A DNA stretch of 24,791 bases from MGBC163016 sp964469815 (GCA_964469815.1 CAYXZC010000025.1:1-24791); one strand, 5' to 3'; shown: positions 15,131 to 23,902, counted from the stretch's first letter. Notes: generated by a model not told the origin, from the letters alone. Made by a program: numbers and translations.

Positions 15131-15232
15131 TTCGCAATGCTCCTATTATCTGAGAACCGTTCGTTTTTCCAGAGTGCTATTTTGTATGCTCCGCCGACTT
15201 TTGTCCAGAGCCAGCGAAGCGAACTTGGACGA

Positions 15233-17080
15233 TCAACGGGACATACGGGCATCGTTGAGGCGCGACTGAAGCCGTACGAGCCGGGCGAAAAGGCCATCGT
15301 CATCGGAGATCCCCTTCGCCTCAAGATCGGCCAGTGAGCTCTTCAAGCCCGCGATCTGCTCTTCCATATCCCCGATGGAAAGCTGCAAGGCAAGATAATC
15401 CATGATCTGGGTCGGTGAAGACCCCTCGGGCACGCTTGCACTCGTGAGCACGGAAGAGGCGCTTGGCTGCTTCATCACAGCGGCATCGATCATGTCCGTC
15501 GTCTTGGCGTTCAGGTTCGTTTCGAGCACCTCCAATATTGCAGATGCGATATCTGAATTAATCCTGTCATGCCAAGCGGTATTCTCAAGCGTCTCTGCAC
15601 GGGCTATGGCCAGAAGCGGATTTTGAGCGCATAGGCTCAAGAATTCCCTTTCGCACCTGAGCCGATTCTGCTCAGATGTCGACAGCCGCACGCTCGGATC
15701 TTTCGCGGGACGTACGCGATCGTTGGTCGAGGTGGTTCGTTCATCCTCTTCGTAGCGTTTCGGAGAGCGCATGCGGGAGAGCTGATCGAGCACATCCTGC
15801 TCGCGCAGATGCAGCCTGCCGGCGATCTTCACCGCGTAATCCTTGGCAAGTATGGATGTCTTTATTGGTGCGAGTATCTCCAAAACATCGATGAGCGCTT
15901 TAGCGCGGCCTTCGGCAGAAGCAAGGTCGTGCTTGCCAAGACGGCGCTCTATCCCGAATGCGATGAGCGGGCTTGCGCCTTCAAGCTGCTCATGCATCGC
16001 CTCTGCCCCTCGTGCTGCTACGAATTCAGCAGGATCCATGTTGTCGGGAAGCGTGAGCGCGCATATCTCCAACCGGGATGTGCCCGATTCGGGCGTTATC
16101 GCATCGTCTATGAATTGCAAAGCCCGCTCAGTGGCTCGCTGACCTGCTTCATCGCCATCGAAGAGATAGATTATCCTCTTGCTGGCATGGCGCGACAGAA
16201 GGCGGATATGCTGGCGCGTTAGCGATGTTCCAAGCGTTGCCACAGCATTCTTTATACCTGCCTCATGCAACGCGATAACATCGGTATAGCCCTCGCACAC
16301 TACAGCCACACCGGTGGATGCCATAGCTGCCTTGGCCTTGTCGATGCCATAGAGAACCTGGGATTTATGGAAGATGGGCGTCTCCTGCGAATTGAGGTAC
16401 TTGGGCTGACCGTCCCCTATGATGCGGCCACCGAACGCTATGCATTCTCCATTGATATCGTTTATGGGAAACATGACCCGCTCATAGAACCTGTCCCTGA
16501 ACTTGCCGCCGTTGCCTACGACCACATTCGCCTCAACCATCTCCGATGGCTTGAATCCAAGCGATGATAGATGGTTGAACAGCATATTGCGACCGGGCGC
16601 GAAGCCAAGCTGCCACATCTTCGGAATGCTTCCGCCAAGGTTTCGCCCCGAGAGGTACCTTCTGGCAGCATCGGCGCCATCGGATCTTCCGCGCATGAGC
16701 TGATTGTGGTAGAACTGAGCAGAGGCGATGCAGATATCGCGCAGGCGCTTCTTCTGCCCTTGGGAAACACCGCTGATATCCCCTTCTGCGATATCGATAT
16801 GAGCCTTCTCGGCAAGTTCGCGCACAGCCTCGGGGAAGGTGATATCCTCCGACTTCATGAGATAGCCGAAGGCATCCCCGCCTTCTCCGCAACCGAAGCA
16901 ATGCCAGAACTGCGAAGAAGCATCGACCTTGAACGATGGGGTCTTCTCGTTATGGAAAGGACAGCATCCCCAGAATTCATGGCCACGCTGCTTCAAGGGA
17001 ACACGCTCGGATACCAAAGCCACTAGATCGGTGGCTTCGCGAACCTTCTGGATATCGTCTTGACTTATTCCCCTGGGCAA
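15233..17080 (-). CDS. dnaG: DNA primase
   Basis: Synthesises RNA primers for DNA replication; 615 residues. The N-terminal CHC2 zinc finger has Cys40, His43, Cys61 and Cys64 (CPFH, then CFGC). The Toprim catalytic core has EGYTD (263-267) and FDGDEAGQRA (307-316). A C-terminal helicase-interaction region follows. The start is read as TTG at 17080: AAGGA lies 7 nt upstream and the protein then begins MPRGISQDDIQKVREATDLV, matching typical DnaG N-termini. The frame stays open to 17551, but that part is antisense to the divergent dGTPase gene and has no family similarity. The divergent arrangement with the dGTPase suggests a shared control region. Confidence 0.95.
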   Translation of the reverse strand: MPRGISQDDIQKVREATDLVALVSERVPLKQRGHEFWGCCPFHNEKTPSFKVDASSQFWHCFGCGEGGDAFGYLMKSEDITFPEAVRELAEKAHIDIAEGDISGVSQGQKKRLRDICIASAQFYHNQLMRGRSDGADAARRYLSGRNLGGSIPKMWQLGFAPGRNMLFNHLSSLGFKPSEMVEANVVVGNGGKFRDRFYERVMFPINDINGECIAFGGRIIGDGQPKYLNSQETPIFHKSQVLYGIDKAKAAMASTGVAVVCEGYTDVIALHEAGIKNAVATLGTSLTRQHIRLLSRHASKRIIYLFDGDEAGQRATERALQFIDDAITPESGTSRLEICALTLPDNMDPAEFVAARGAEAMHEQLEGASPLIAFGIERRLGKHDLASAEGRAKALIDVLEILAPIKTSILAKDYAVKIAGRLHLREQDVLDQLSRMRSPKRYEEDERTTSTNDRVRPAKDPSVRLSTSEQNRLRCEREFLSLCAQNPLLAIARAETLENTAWHDRINSDIASAILEVLETNLNAKTTDMIDAAVMKQPSASSVLTSASVPEGSSPTQIMDYLALQLSIGDMEEQIAGLKSSLADLEAKGISDDDGLFARLVRLQSRLNDARMSR

Positions 17081-17109
17081 TGCTATATCCTTATCAAACG
17101 TTTGTTCTA

Positions 17110-17124
17110 TCTTATCAGATAAGA
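17110..17124. promoter_or_regulatory. 15-bp palindrome in the dnaG/dGTPase divergent control region
   Basis: TCTTATCAGATAAGA is a perfect 7+1+7 inverted repeat between the two divergent genes. It lies just downstream of the candidate dnaG -10, about where transcription would begin, which is a good position for a repressor site. No cognate regulator is identifiable here. Confidence 0.4.
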
Positions 17125-17132
17125 CGCATAAG

Positions 17133-17141
17133 ATTCTATCA
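17133..17141 (-). promoter_or_regulatory. Candidate extended -10 promoter of dnaG
   Basis: On the minus strand TG-A-TAGAAT (17141-17133) matches an extended -10 element (TGnTATAAT) with one change. No good -35 was seen, which is usual for extended -10 promoters. The predicted 5' leader to the TTG start is ~45 nt. Confidence 0.35.
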
Positions 17142-17160
17142 CCATTGGAAAGCAGCATCG

Positions 17161-17190
17161 TTATCAGCCCAAGGCGTACTTTGATATCAT
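17161..17190 (+). promoter_or_regulatory. Candidate promoter of the dGTPase-like gene
   Basis: TTATCA (17161-17166) and TATCAT (17185-17190) are spaced by 18 nt and match sigma-70 consensus at 4 and 5 of 6 positions. If real, transcription would start near 17197, after the upstream in-frame ATG at 17189, which supports the internal start at 17243. Confidence 0.4.
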
Positions 17191-17242
17191 GGAACGAACG
17201 ATCCGACCGGCACATCCGACACATCGCAAGGACGCACCCAAC

Positions 17243-18502
17243 ATGGCAGAACTCACTGAACAGAATGCTTCGAACGAGACGAGCACGATAGGTTATCTGA
17301 ACATCGATCCGGATATCGAAGCCGCCATCCGATCCGACAGGAGCAACGGCAAGCTCAACCCTTACAGGTTCGATGACTCGAATGTGCTGCGCCGAGAGGA
17401 TCTTCAAAACGATCGAGCCACGCTCGCACGATCGACATTCACGCGCGATGTCGAGAAGATAATCAACGTACCTGCGTACAACAGGTATGCCGGCAAGACA
17501 CAGGTCTTCTCCTTCGTCGAGAACGACGACATAACAAGGCGCGGACTGCACGTTCAGCTGGTTGACAGGGTCGCACGCGGGATAGGCAAGCTATTGGGGC
17601 TGAACGTCGACCTCATCGAAGCCATAGCGCTCGGACACGATGTTGGTCACACCCCCTTCGGACATGCCGGCGAGAACTTCCTCTCCGAGATATACCACGA
17701 CAAGACCGGCCTTTACTTCAACCACAACGTCCATTCGGTTCGCGTGCTCGATGAGATATACCCTCGCAACCTATCGCTTCAGACGCTCGATGGGATACTT
17801 TGCCATAATGGTGAATTCGCCCAACAAGTGCTCGAGCGCTCGGATCTATCAACCTTCGAAGAGCTCGATGATCTGGTCGATAGATGCAACCGCGATGAGC
17901 AGACCATCGCTACGCTTCGACCCTCTACCTTGGAGGGATGTGTCGTGCGCCTCAGCGATATGATCGCCTATATCGGCAAGGATCGACAAGATGCGCTCGA
18001 AATGGGAGTGATCGATTCGCTGGACGTATTCGACAGCGATGTGATCGGCGTGAACAATGCCCAGATCATCAACAACATCACCGTTGATATCGTGAACAAC
18101 AGTTACGGCAAGGATAGGATATCGATGAGCCGTGAGGTGTTCGATGACCTGAAGCTAGCAAAACGGCAGAACTACGAGATCATCTACGCTAACGAAGGAC
18201 TGCGGCAGGACAACTCGAACGAGGTCGAAGAGATGTTCCAGAAGATGTACGACCATCTGCTAGCCGATCTTCTTTCCGGCAATGAGGAAACATCCATCTA
18301 TCGCCATCACATCAAACAGCTTGCGAACAAGTCGCGCACGATAGACCCTGCAACGTATCTAGAACAAGAGCCCAACCGCATCGTAGTGGACTACATGGCA
18401 TCCATGACCGACAAGTACTTCACCAACCTTTACAGCCATCTCTTCCCCGACAGTAAACCCGATATCGTCACGAAGGATTACTGCTCGAGCCTCAAGGTCT
18501 GA
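17243..18502 (+). CDS. dgt: HD-domain dGTP triphosphohydrolase-like protein
   Basis: This is a probable dNTP triphosphohydrolase (dGTP to deoxyguanosine plus triphosphate), 419 residues from the ATG at 17243. The family pattern KTQVFSF (85-91) precedes the HD metal site: His103, His132-Asp133 in GHDVGHTPFGH (131-141), and Asp239 in RLSDMIAY. This is the H...HD...D set of HD phosphohydrolases. The ATG at 17189 would add 18 residues but overlaps the candidate -10; AAGGA lies ~10 nt before 17243. It lies divergently from dnaG, whereas in other Actinobacteria dgt is often found close to dnaG. A role in balancing dNTP pools for replication is likely; nucleotide preference cannot be told from sequence. 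Confidence 0.88.
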   Translation: MAELTEQNASNETSTIGYLNIDPDIEAAIRSDRSNGKLNPYRFDDSNVLRREDLQNDRATLARSTFTRDVEKIINVPAYNRYAGKTQVFSFVENDDITRRGLHVQLVDRVARGIGKLLGLNVDLIEAIALGHDVGHTPFGHAGENFLSEIYHDKTGLYFNHNVHSVRVLDEIYPRNLSLQTLDGILCHNGEFAQQVLERSDLSTFEELDDLVDRCNRDEQTIATLRPSTLEGCVVRLSDMIAYIGKDRQDALEMGVIDSLDVFDSDVIGVNNAQIINNITVDIVNNSYGKDRISMSREVFDDLKLAKRQNYEIIYANEGLRQDNSNEVEEMFQKMYDHLLADLLSGNEETSIYRHHIKQLANKSRTIDPATYLEQEPNRIVVDYMASMTDKYFTNLYSHLFPDSKPDIVTKDYCSSLKV

Positions 18503-18587
18503 TACCGAAACCGATCCCTTTCATATCATCTTCGATCCCGATCGATTTGACATGATTCATCGCGATGTCTATCATTGTCGCCACAAC

Positions 18588-18603
18588 TGTTGTCTGGACA
18601 ACA
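18588..18603. promoter_or_regulatory. Palindrome upstream of marR (candidate operator)
   Basis: TGTTGTCTGGACAACA is a 7+2+7 inverted repeat directly upstream of a -10-like TATAAC (18605-18610). A second overlapping palindrome, ACAACTGTTGT, shares its left part. The size and symmetry suit binding by a MarR dimer, as in MarR autoregulation. No good -35 was found. Confidence 0.45.
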
Positions 18604-18609
18604 TTATAA

Positions 18610-18642
18610 CGATATCAGACCCAACGCGTTGGATCGATATCG
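18610..18642. promoter_or_regulatory. Nested palindrome in the marR leader
   Basis: CCAACGCGTTGG (18621-18632) is a perfect 12-bp palindrome flanked by CGATATC (18610-18616) and GATATCG (18636-18642), which also pair with each other. The block lies between the -10-like sequence and the marR ribosome-binding site. It could be a second operator half or a leader hairpin. Confidence 0.45.
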
Positions 18643-18678
18643 TCATGCGGCTCGTTGTCTTGATGAGAAGGAGAGCAT

Positions 18679-19107
18679 ATGTTGATGGCTGATGCATCGG
18701 TGATAGTACGCAAGATGCGCGTATACGCTGATCGCTGCATGAATGGGGGCACCATCGGCTTTCCCGAGCGCTTGATCCTCATGTTCCTGAAGGCGCACGG
18801 GCCTTCGAACCAAGAATCGATATCAGAAGAGCTTCAGGTGGATAAAGGATCGATAGCAAGAACCATCTCCAAACTTGAGGAGAAAGGGCTCGTGTCACGC
18901 GAGGTCAATCCGAACAATAAGAGGGAAAAGCTCGTATCCCTGCTCCCAAGAGCCGAAGATGAACTGGATCAGATGCAGGATTCTTACCAACAGCTCGAGA
19001 AGACCATGTTCGAAGGTCTTACGGAAAGGGACATCGAGAAGACGAGCGAGTGCCTCTCGCGCATCGCAGCCAATCTGACAAGAGCAATAAAGGAGCAAGA
19101 CGAATGA
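18679..19107 (+). CDS. MarR-family transcriptional regulator
   Basis: This is a 142-residue winged-helix regulator. The DNA-binding part is clear: NQESISEELQVDKGSIARTI (helix-turn-helix) followed by SKLEEKGLVSREVNPNNKRE (wing), with helical dimerisation segments on both sides. The ATG at 18679 has AAGGAG ~6 nt upstream. Its stop overlaps the transporter start as ATGA, so the two are translationally coupled. It probably represses its own operon and releases DNA on binding a small aromatic or amphipathic compound, as known for the family; palindromes at 18588 and 18610 are the likely sites. The ligand is not predictable. Confidence 0.93.
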   Translation: MLMADASVIVRKMRVYADRCMNGGTIGFPERLILMFLKAHGPSNQESISEELQVDKGSIARTISKLEEKGLVSREVNPNNKREKLVSLLPRAEDELDQMQDSYQQLEKTMFEGLTERDIEKTSECLSRIAANLTRAIKEQDE

Positions 19108-21299
19108 GATCGAGCGACACATCAGAACCGACCGATATCAAAGATGCCACGACGAGCGCGAGCACCCCTCGTGGAGAGCGCAAAGGATACGTGCTCGTAG
19201 CCGTACTGTACCTATTGGGATTGTGCATGGGCGCTCTTGACATGAGCATCGTCAATCCCGCACGCACGGTCATCCAGAACTCCTTGAGCATCGATGACTC
19301 TCTGGGTGTTTGGATCTTGACGATATACACGCTAGCCTATGCGGTCTCCATCCCGATCATGGGAAAGCTCGCGGATAGGCATGGCCGCAAGCTCATCTAT
19401 CTGCTATGCATATTCCTCTTCGGTACCGGATCTGCCCTATGCGGGCTGGCACAGGACCTTGGGAGCTTCGAGCTATTGATCGGCGCGCGTGTGATACAGG
19501 CGCTCGGCGGCGGCGGGATCATGCCCGTTGCAACAGCAGAGATCGGCACAGCATTCCCGGAAGAGAAACGCGGGATGGCTCTTGGTATCGTCGGCATGAT
19601 ATATGGCATGGCGAGCATCTTCGGCCCGTCCATAGGAAGCCTCATCCTCGATATCTTCGGTCAGGATCAATGGCAGTACATCTTCTATGTGAACATCCCC
19701 ATCTGCCTGATCGTCTTGATCATCGGTATCATCAAGCTTCCTGATTCAAGAGAGGACGAAGTCAAACCGATAGATGGACTGGGGATCATGCTGCTCACGC
19801 TCATGACGCTCAGCCTGATGATCGGGCTCAAGAACATCAACTTCTTCGAATTCGTAGAGTCTGTGAGCTCGCTTGACGTGTGGCCTTACCTGGTGGCGTT
19901 CATCGTGTTGGTTCCGCTGTTCATCGTGCGCGAGCGCCACGCAGCAGATCCGATACTCAGCCTTAGGTACTTCACCGACATCAACATCCTCATAACGCTG
20001 CTCTGCGCGATCCTCTCAGGCATCATAATGATGGGCACCATCTTCTATCCGCAATTCTGCGAGAATGCCCTGTTCCTGAAATCGGGATCCGGCGGCTATC
20101 TAATCGCATTGCTAGGACTGGGAAGCGGTGTTGGTGCCATGACATCGGGTAAGCTGATCGACAGATTCGGTGTGCGCCCGGTGCTCGCGGTCGGCTTCAT
20201 CGGTGCCATGGCAGGGTCGCTTTTCATGGCGTTCGTCGCATGCACATGGCCAAACGTCGTAACGGTTTGCACCACGCTCATCCTGACCGGGCTCGGGCTC
20301 GGTTTCACCATGGGCGCACCCTTGAACTACATGATGCTGCAGAATACCACGGACGCGGAATCGAATTCCGCGCTTGCAACACTATCGCTGGTGCGATCGA
20401 TAGGAACCGCTGTGGCACCATCGATCATGGTCGCGTTCATCGTGCATGCGAGCATGTTCATGCAAGACAACCTGATGGAGGCTATGCCGGATGAGGTCTC
20501 GGTATCTCCCCTTCCCTATGCGGAGGAGATCGACCAGAAGATCGAAGATATAAGATCGACGGAGCAAGGTGCGAAGATGCTCGAAGGGATCAACATACCT
20601 TCTTTGAGCGATATGACCCATATCGAGATGGATATGTCGGATACCGGCAAAACGAATGGCTCTGTCGAGGTCAGCCCTGAAGCGCTACAAGAGCTTCAGG
20701 ATTCGGATGTGACCACGATCGTTTCCGCATGCAAGACGATGAGCTTCGACATGTTCTCGCAGCTGAAGCCCGAACTGATAGAGGAAGCACAAGACGGCCT
20801 CTCACAGGGGATAACTTCGATGCAGGAGAGCTTGGATGAGATGGATGCATCGCTCTTGCAGATGAAGCAGATGCAAGCCGGTAGCGGACATGCCGGGATG
20901 ACCATGGGTGCGAACCCAGAAGCGAATATGGGAGCTGGAGCGACCCCGAGCATGGATGCGGCCATCGGGCAGCTTGGCGGCGCACGCGATGAGCTTGCCG
21001 AGACCATCTCTCAGCTGAAGGAAGCGCGCGATACGATACCCGCGCTCTTCGACGAGGCTGAGGCCAATTACGCCAAGGCCATCGACGATGATGCGGCATC
21101 CATACAGGCCACCTACCAGCAGACGCTCGATGATGGCTTCAGGAACATGGCGATATTCGTATCGTTCTGTGCCCTTATAGGCGCATTGCTGCTACTGCCC
21201 TACAAGGAGATAAGGCCGGCTCGAACCAAAGCCGAAACAAAAGGCGAGACCGAAGCGCAAGGCGAAAGCGAAGCAGAGAGCAAGGCCAAAGAGGAATAG
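19104..21299 (+). CDS. MFS efflux transporter (DHA2/EmrB-QacA type, 14 TM) with large external loop
   Basis: This is a proton-driven drug or lipid exporter of the 14-TM DHA2 family, 731 residues (usual size 470-520). Motif A is GKLADRHGRK (87-96) and the antiporter motif C region is MASIFGPSIGSLI (169-181). Hydrophobic segments continue to ~residue 452, followed by a polar insert at ~454-678, a last TM (~681-699), and a charged KAETKGETEAQGESEAES tail. The insert contains helical, possibly coiled-coil parts (QESLDEMDASLLQMKQM and DELAETISQLKEARD) and a Met/Gly/Ala-rich stretch at ~587-617. With the family topology this insert faces outside. The start at 19104 forms ATGA with the marR stop and has AAAGGAG 8 nt upstream. 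Substrate is unknown; export of the ligand sensed by MarR is the simplest reading. Confidence 0.92.
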   Translation: MRSSDTSEPTDIKDATTSASTPRGERKGYVLVAVLYLLGLCMGALDMSIVNPARTVIQNSLSIDDSLGVWILTIYTLAYAVSIPIMGKLADRHGRKLIYLLCIFLFGTGSALCGLAQDLGSFELLIGARVIQALGGGGIMPVATAEIGTAFPEEKRGMALGIVGMIYGMASIFGPSIGSLILDIFGQDQWQYIFYVNIPICLIVLIIGIIKLPDSREDEVKPIDGLGIMLLTLMTLSLMIGLKNINFFEFVESVSSLDVWPYLVAFIVLVPLFIVRERHAADPILSLRYFTDINILITLLCAILSGIIMMGTIFYPQFCENALFLKSGSGGYLIALLGLGSGVGAMTSGKLIDRFGVRPVLAVGFIGAMAGSLFMAFVACTWPNVVTVCTTLILTGLGLGFTMGAPLNYMMLQNTTDAESNSALATLSLVRSIGTAVAPSIMVAFIVHASMFMQDNLMEAMPDEVSVSPLPYAEEIDQKIEDIRSTEQGAKMLEGINIPSLSDMTHIEMDMSDTGKTNGSVEVSPEALQELQDSDVTTIVSACKTMSFDMFSQLKPELIEEAQDGLSQGITSMQESLDEMDASLLQMKQMQAGSGHAGMTMGANPEANMGAGATPSMDAAIGQLGGARDELAETISQLKEARDTIPALFDEAEANYAKAIDDDAASIQATYQQTLDDGFRNMAIFVSFCALIGALLLLPYKEIRPARTKAETKGETEAQGESEAESKAKEE

Positions 21300-21308
21300 C
21301 GCACAGCC

Positions 21309-23816
21309 TTATTTCTTCTTGGAGGCTTTGCGCGTGCGAGAGCGAGGCTTCGCCTTCTTCTCCTTTTCCTCCTCTTTGCCCGGGCAATCGAAGTTCGGGC
21401 AAAGCTTCCATGGCCTGTTGTTGTTGGTTATGATCACCATCGGAGCGCCGCAGTGCTCGCATGTCTCTTCGGTCGGTGTTATATCTCCGTATTGAGGAAG
21501 AGGATAGCGCGTTTGGCATTCATCGAAGTTCTCGCAAGTGACCGAACGCTTCAATGTCTTGGGATTGCGCCTAGCTACGAGCTTGGAATCCTTTCCTGCC
21601 GCAGCGCACACGGGGCACTTGCCCACCACCACATCATCTTCCTGATTGGTGACGCAATTGGGATCGATGCAGATGGTGCGAGGCTTCGAACGAAACGCCG
21701 TCACCTTCACCTGCGGCATCCCGCATTCAGGACATGGCTCTTCGAGCGCCTCGACGCGGCCTTTGGGCAATGGGTATGTAACATCGCACTCAGGCCAACC
21801 TGAGCATCCTATGAACATGGATTTCGTCTTGCTGGAAGCGCGCAATTGAAGATCCTTGCCGCATTTGGGGCATTTCCCGACATACGCATCGGCAGCAACA
21901 GCATCCCCTAGAGCCTCTGCCACCTCATCTGAATGCGGGATCAGTTCCTGCAATTCCTTCGAAAGGAGCTCGCGCGAATCCATCACGACATGCTCTTTGG
22001 TGTCCTTGCCCTCTGCGATGTTGTCCATGCCGCGCTCAAGCTCGGCTGTCATCTCAGGATGGGTTATATGGGGCGCGAACTTATCCAGCGCCTCGATCAC
22101 CGCGATCCCCAGCTTCGTAGGCTCTATCGGCTCGTTCACTATGTATTTCACCTGATAGAGGCGTTCGATGATCGAATGTCGCGTAGATTTCGTGCCTAGA
22201 CCCAAGCGCTCCATCTCCTGGATCAGCTTTCCAGGGCTGTATCGCGCAGGGGGTTTGGTCTGATCCTTCGTGCAAGTACAGCCATTGAAGGCGATGCATT
22301 GCCCATCCTGCATCGTCGGGAGCGTCTCATCCTTCTTAAGGCCGTATTGGTATATCTCGCGAAAACCCGGCTTCACCAGCACATCGCCTTTAGCGATGAA
22401 CTCATGCCCGCAGATATCTATGGAGACCTTCGTACCCTCCACAACGGCATCTTGCGACAGCGTGGCCAAGAATCTCCTGGCGATCAGATTGTAGAGCTTA
22501 TACTCCGATGCATTCATATCGTCCGGCGTTGCCACAGCCGTAGGATAGATCGGCGGATGGTCGGTCGTCTCCTTCTTGCCGCGGGTGGCTTTCATGTCAT
22601 TCGACCCGAGCAGCTTCGCACAATACGGCGCATAAGCCGGATTCTTCGAGAGCATCTTCACAAGATCGCGCAGATCGAGCGTCTTAGGATATACGGTGTT
22701 ATCGACCCTAGGATATGAGATGTATCCGGCCATATAGAGGCTCTCGGCCATCCTCATGCAACGCGCCGGCGAGATACCCTCTGAAGAGGCAGCCGCCATG
22801 AGCGATGTCGTGTTGAAGGGAGTTGGAGCGCTGAGCGTGCGCTTCTTCTTCTCGATAGCCTTTATCTGCCCGTGATCGGCTCCCTTAACATCGCTCATCA
22901 CCTCTTCGGCCAACTTGGCCTCCTTGATGCGCGCCTGATGATAGCTCGCCGTGAAGCAAGAATCCCCATCCCCGGAGGTCGGACCTGTCTGCGTCGAAGC
23001 ATCCAGATCGGCCTTTATCGTCCAGTAATCCTCCGGAACGAACGCCATGCGCTCGCGCTCCTTCTCGACGATAAGCGCCAAAGTGGGAGTCTGCACGCGT
23101 CCTGACGAGCGGACATTGCCATAGCCGGCGAACTTCACCAATGTGAGGTAACGAGTAAGCGCCGCACCCCAGATAAGATCGATATCCTGACGGGTGGAAC
23201 CTGCATCGACCAGATTGTCATCCATCGTGACGAGATTATCGAACGCATGCGTGATCTCGGGTTTCGTGAAGGAAGAATAGCGCGCCCTGGATACAGGTGC
23301 CGTCGTGTTCTCCTGCCTGCAGCAACGAAGCGCATCCGCACCGATGAGCTCGCCTTCGCGATCGAAGTCCGTGGCTATTATGATCGAATCGGCCTTCTTC
23401 GCAAGATTCTTCAACGAACGGATGATGTCCTTTTCCTTGGGAAGCTTCTCGATGGGCGCGAACGTAAGATAGGGCAAAGCCTCCATCTTCCAGCCTTTAA
23501 GATCGACACCGTTCTCGATGAACGGTTTCTTCTTCTTGAAAGGCGGCCTGGGCAGGCTTGCAGGAACATCGGCCTTCACCTCTTCGCCTTCGGCTGTGAC
23601 ACCGACCCAACCGCCACGCTTCTTGTAGATCATCGTGGGCGTGAAATCAGGTGCGAGGATATGGCCGCGAAGCCCGATCGTCACCCACTCCTCACCATCG
23701 TGCTCGAATCTGTAAACGGTCGTATGGAACACCTTGTCCTCTTTAGGAGAACCTTTGGCAAGAAGCGTTGCGATCTGCTTTGCTGCATCGTTTTTCTCAG
23801 TGACTACTAACTTCAA
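21309..23816 (-). CDS. topA: Type IA DNA topoisomerase with archaeal-like active site and four zinc ribbons
   Basis: Relaxes negatively supercoiled DNA by single-strand passage; 835 residues. The Toprim domain has Glu7 in VTEKND and DFDREGE (150-156). SGRVQTP (238-244) is conserved. The catalytic Tyr368 lies in GYISYPRVDNTVYP, closer to archaeal TopA and reverse gyrase (ISYPRTDN) than to the usual bacterial ITYMRTDS. There is no helicase part, so it is not reverse gyrase. Four four-Cys ribbons follow: Cys649/652/671/677, 695/698/716/721, 734/737/761/767 and 786/789/806/811. A Lys/Arg-rich tail ends the protein. The start is TTG at 23816, since MKLVVTEKND is the conserved N-terminus and AAGGAA precedes it. 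Convergent with the transporter gene, with only 9 nt between stops. Confidence 0.94.
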   Translation of the reverse strand: MKLVVTEKNDAAKQIATLLAKGSPKEDKVFHTTVYRFEHDGEEWVTIGLRGHILAPDFTPTMIYKKRGGWVGVTAEGEEVKADVPASLPRPPFKKKKPFIENGVDLKGWKMEALPYLTFAPIEKLPKEKDIIRSLKNLAKKADSIIIATDFDREGELIGADALRCCRQENTTAPVSRARYSSFTKPEITHAFDNLVTMDDNLVDAGSTRQDIDLIWGAALTRYLTLVKFAGYGNVRSSGRVQTPTLALIVEKERERMAFVPEDYWTIKADLDASTQTGPTSGDGDSCFTASYHQARIKEAKLAEEVMSDVKGADHGQIKAIEKKKRTLSAPTPFNTTSLMAAASSEGISPARCMRMAESLYMAGYISYPRVDNTVYPKTLDLRDLVKMLSKNPAYAPYCAKLLGSNDMKATRGKKETTDHPPIYPTAVATPDDMNASEYKLYNLIARRFLATLSQDAVVEGTKVSIDICGHEFIAKGDVLVKPGFREIYQYGLKKDETLPTMQDGQCIAFNGCTCTKDQTKPPARYSPGKLIQEMERLGLGTKSTRHSIIERLYQVKYIVNEPIEPTKLGIAVIEALDKFAPHITHPEMTAELERGMDNIAEGKDTKEHVVMDSRELLSKELQELIPHSDEVAEALGDAVAADAYVGKCPKCGKDLQLRASSKTKSMFIGCSGWPECDVTYPLPKGRVEALEEPCPECGMPQVKVTAFRSKPRTICIDPNCVTNQEDDVVVGKCPVCAAAGKDSKLVARRNPKTLKRSVTCENFDECQTRYPLPQYGDITPTEETCEHCGAPMVIITNNNRPWKLCPNFDCPGKEEEKEKKAKPRSRTRKASKKK

Positions 23817-23873
23817 GTGAATCTTTCCTTATCGATCGAGCAGGAACATCGACTGCATCGTTTTTAATGCGTA

Positions 23874-23902
23874 AGAATACACGATATGAGCCATCGGCAT
23901 CA
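23874..23902 (-). promoter_or_regulatory. Candidate promoter of topA
   Basis: In the 201-nt gap between metG and topA the minus strand has TTGATG (23902-23897) and TATTCT (23879-23874) with a 17-nt spacer, each 4 of 6 to consensus. The TTG start is ~57 nt downstream. The rest of the gap shows a GATCC/GGATC hairpin overlapping the metG stop (24003-24019) but no clear terminator. Confidence 0.4.

Noticed and set aside
17081..17551. The dnaG reading frame stays open ~470 nt upstream, into the dGTPase gene on the other strand
   Set aside because: The extra residues have no primase similarity and lie antisense to a well-supported gene. The TTG at 17080 has a good ribosome-binding site and gives the normal N-terminus.
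21309..23816. Reverse gyrase, suggested by the ISYPR..N active site
   Set aside because: There is no helicase domain, and the length and zinc ribbons fit an ordinary topoisomerase I.
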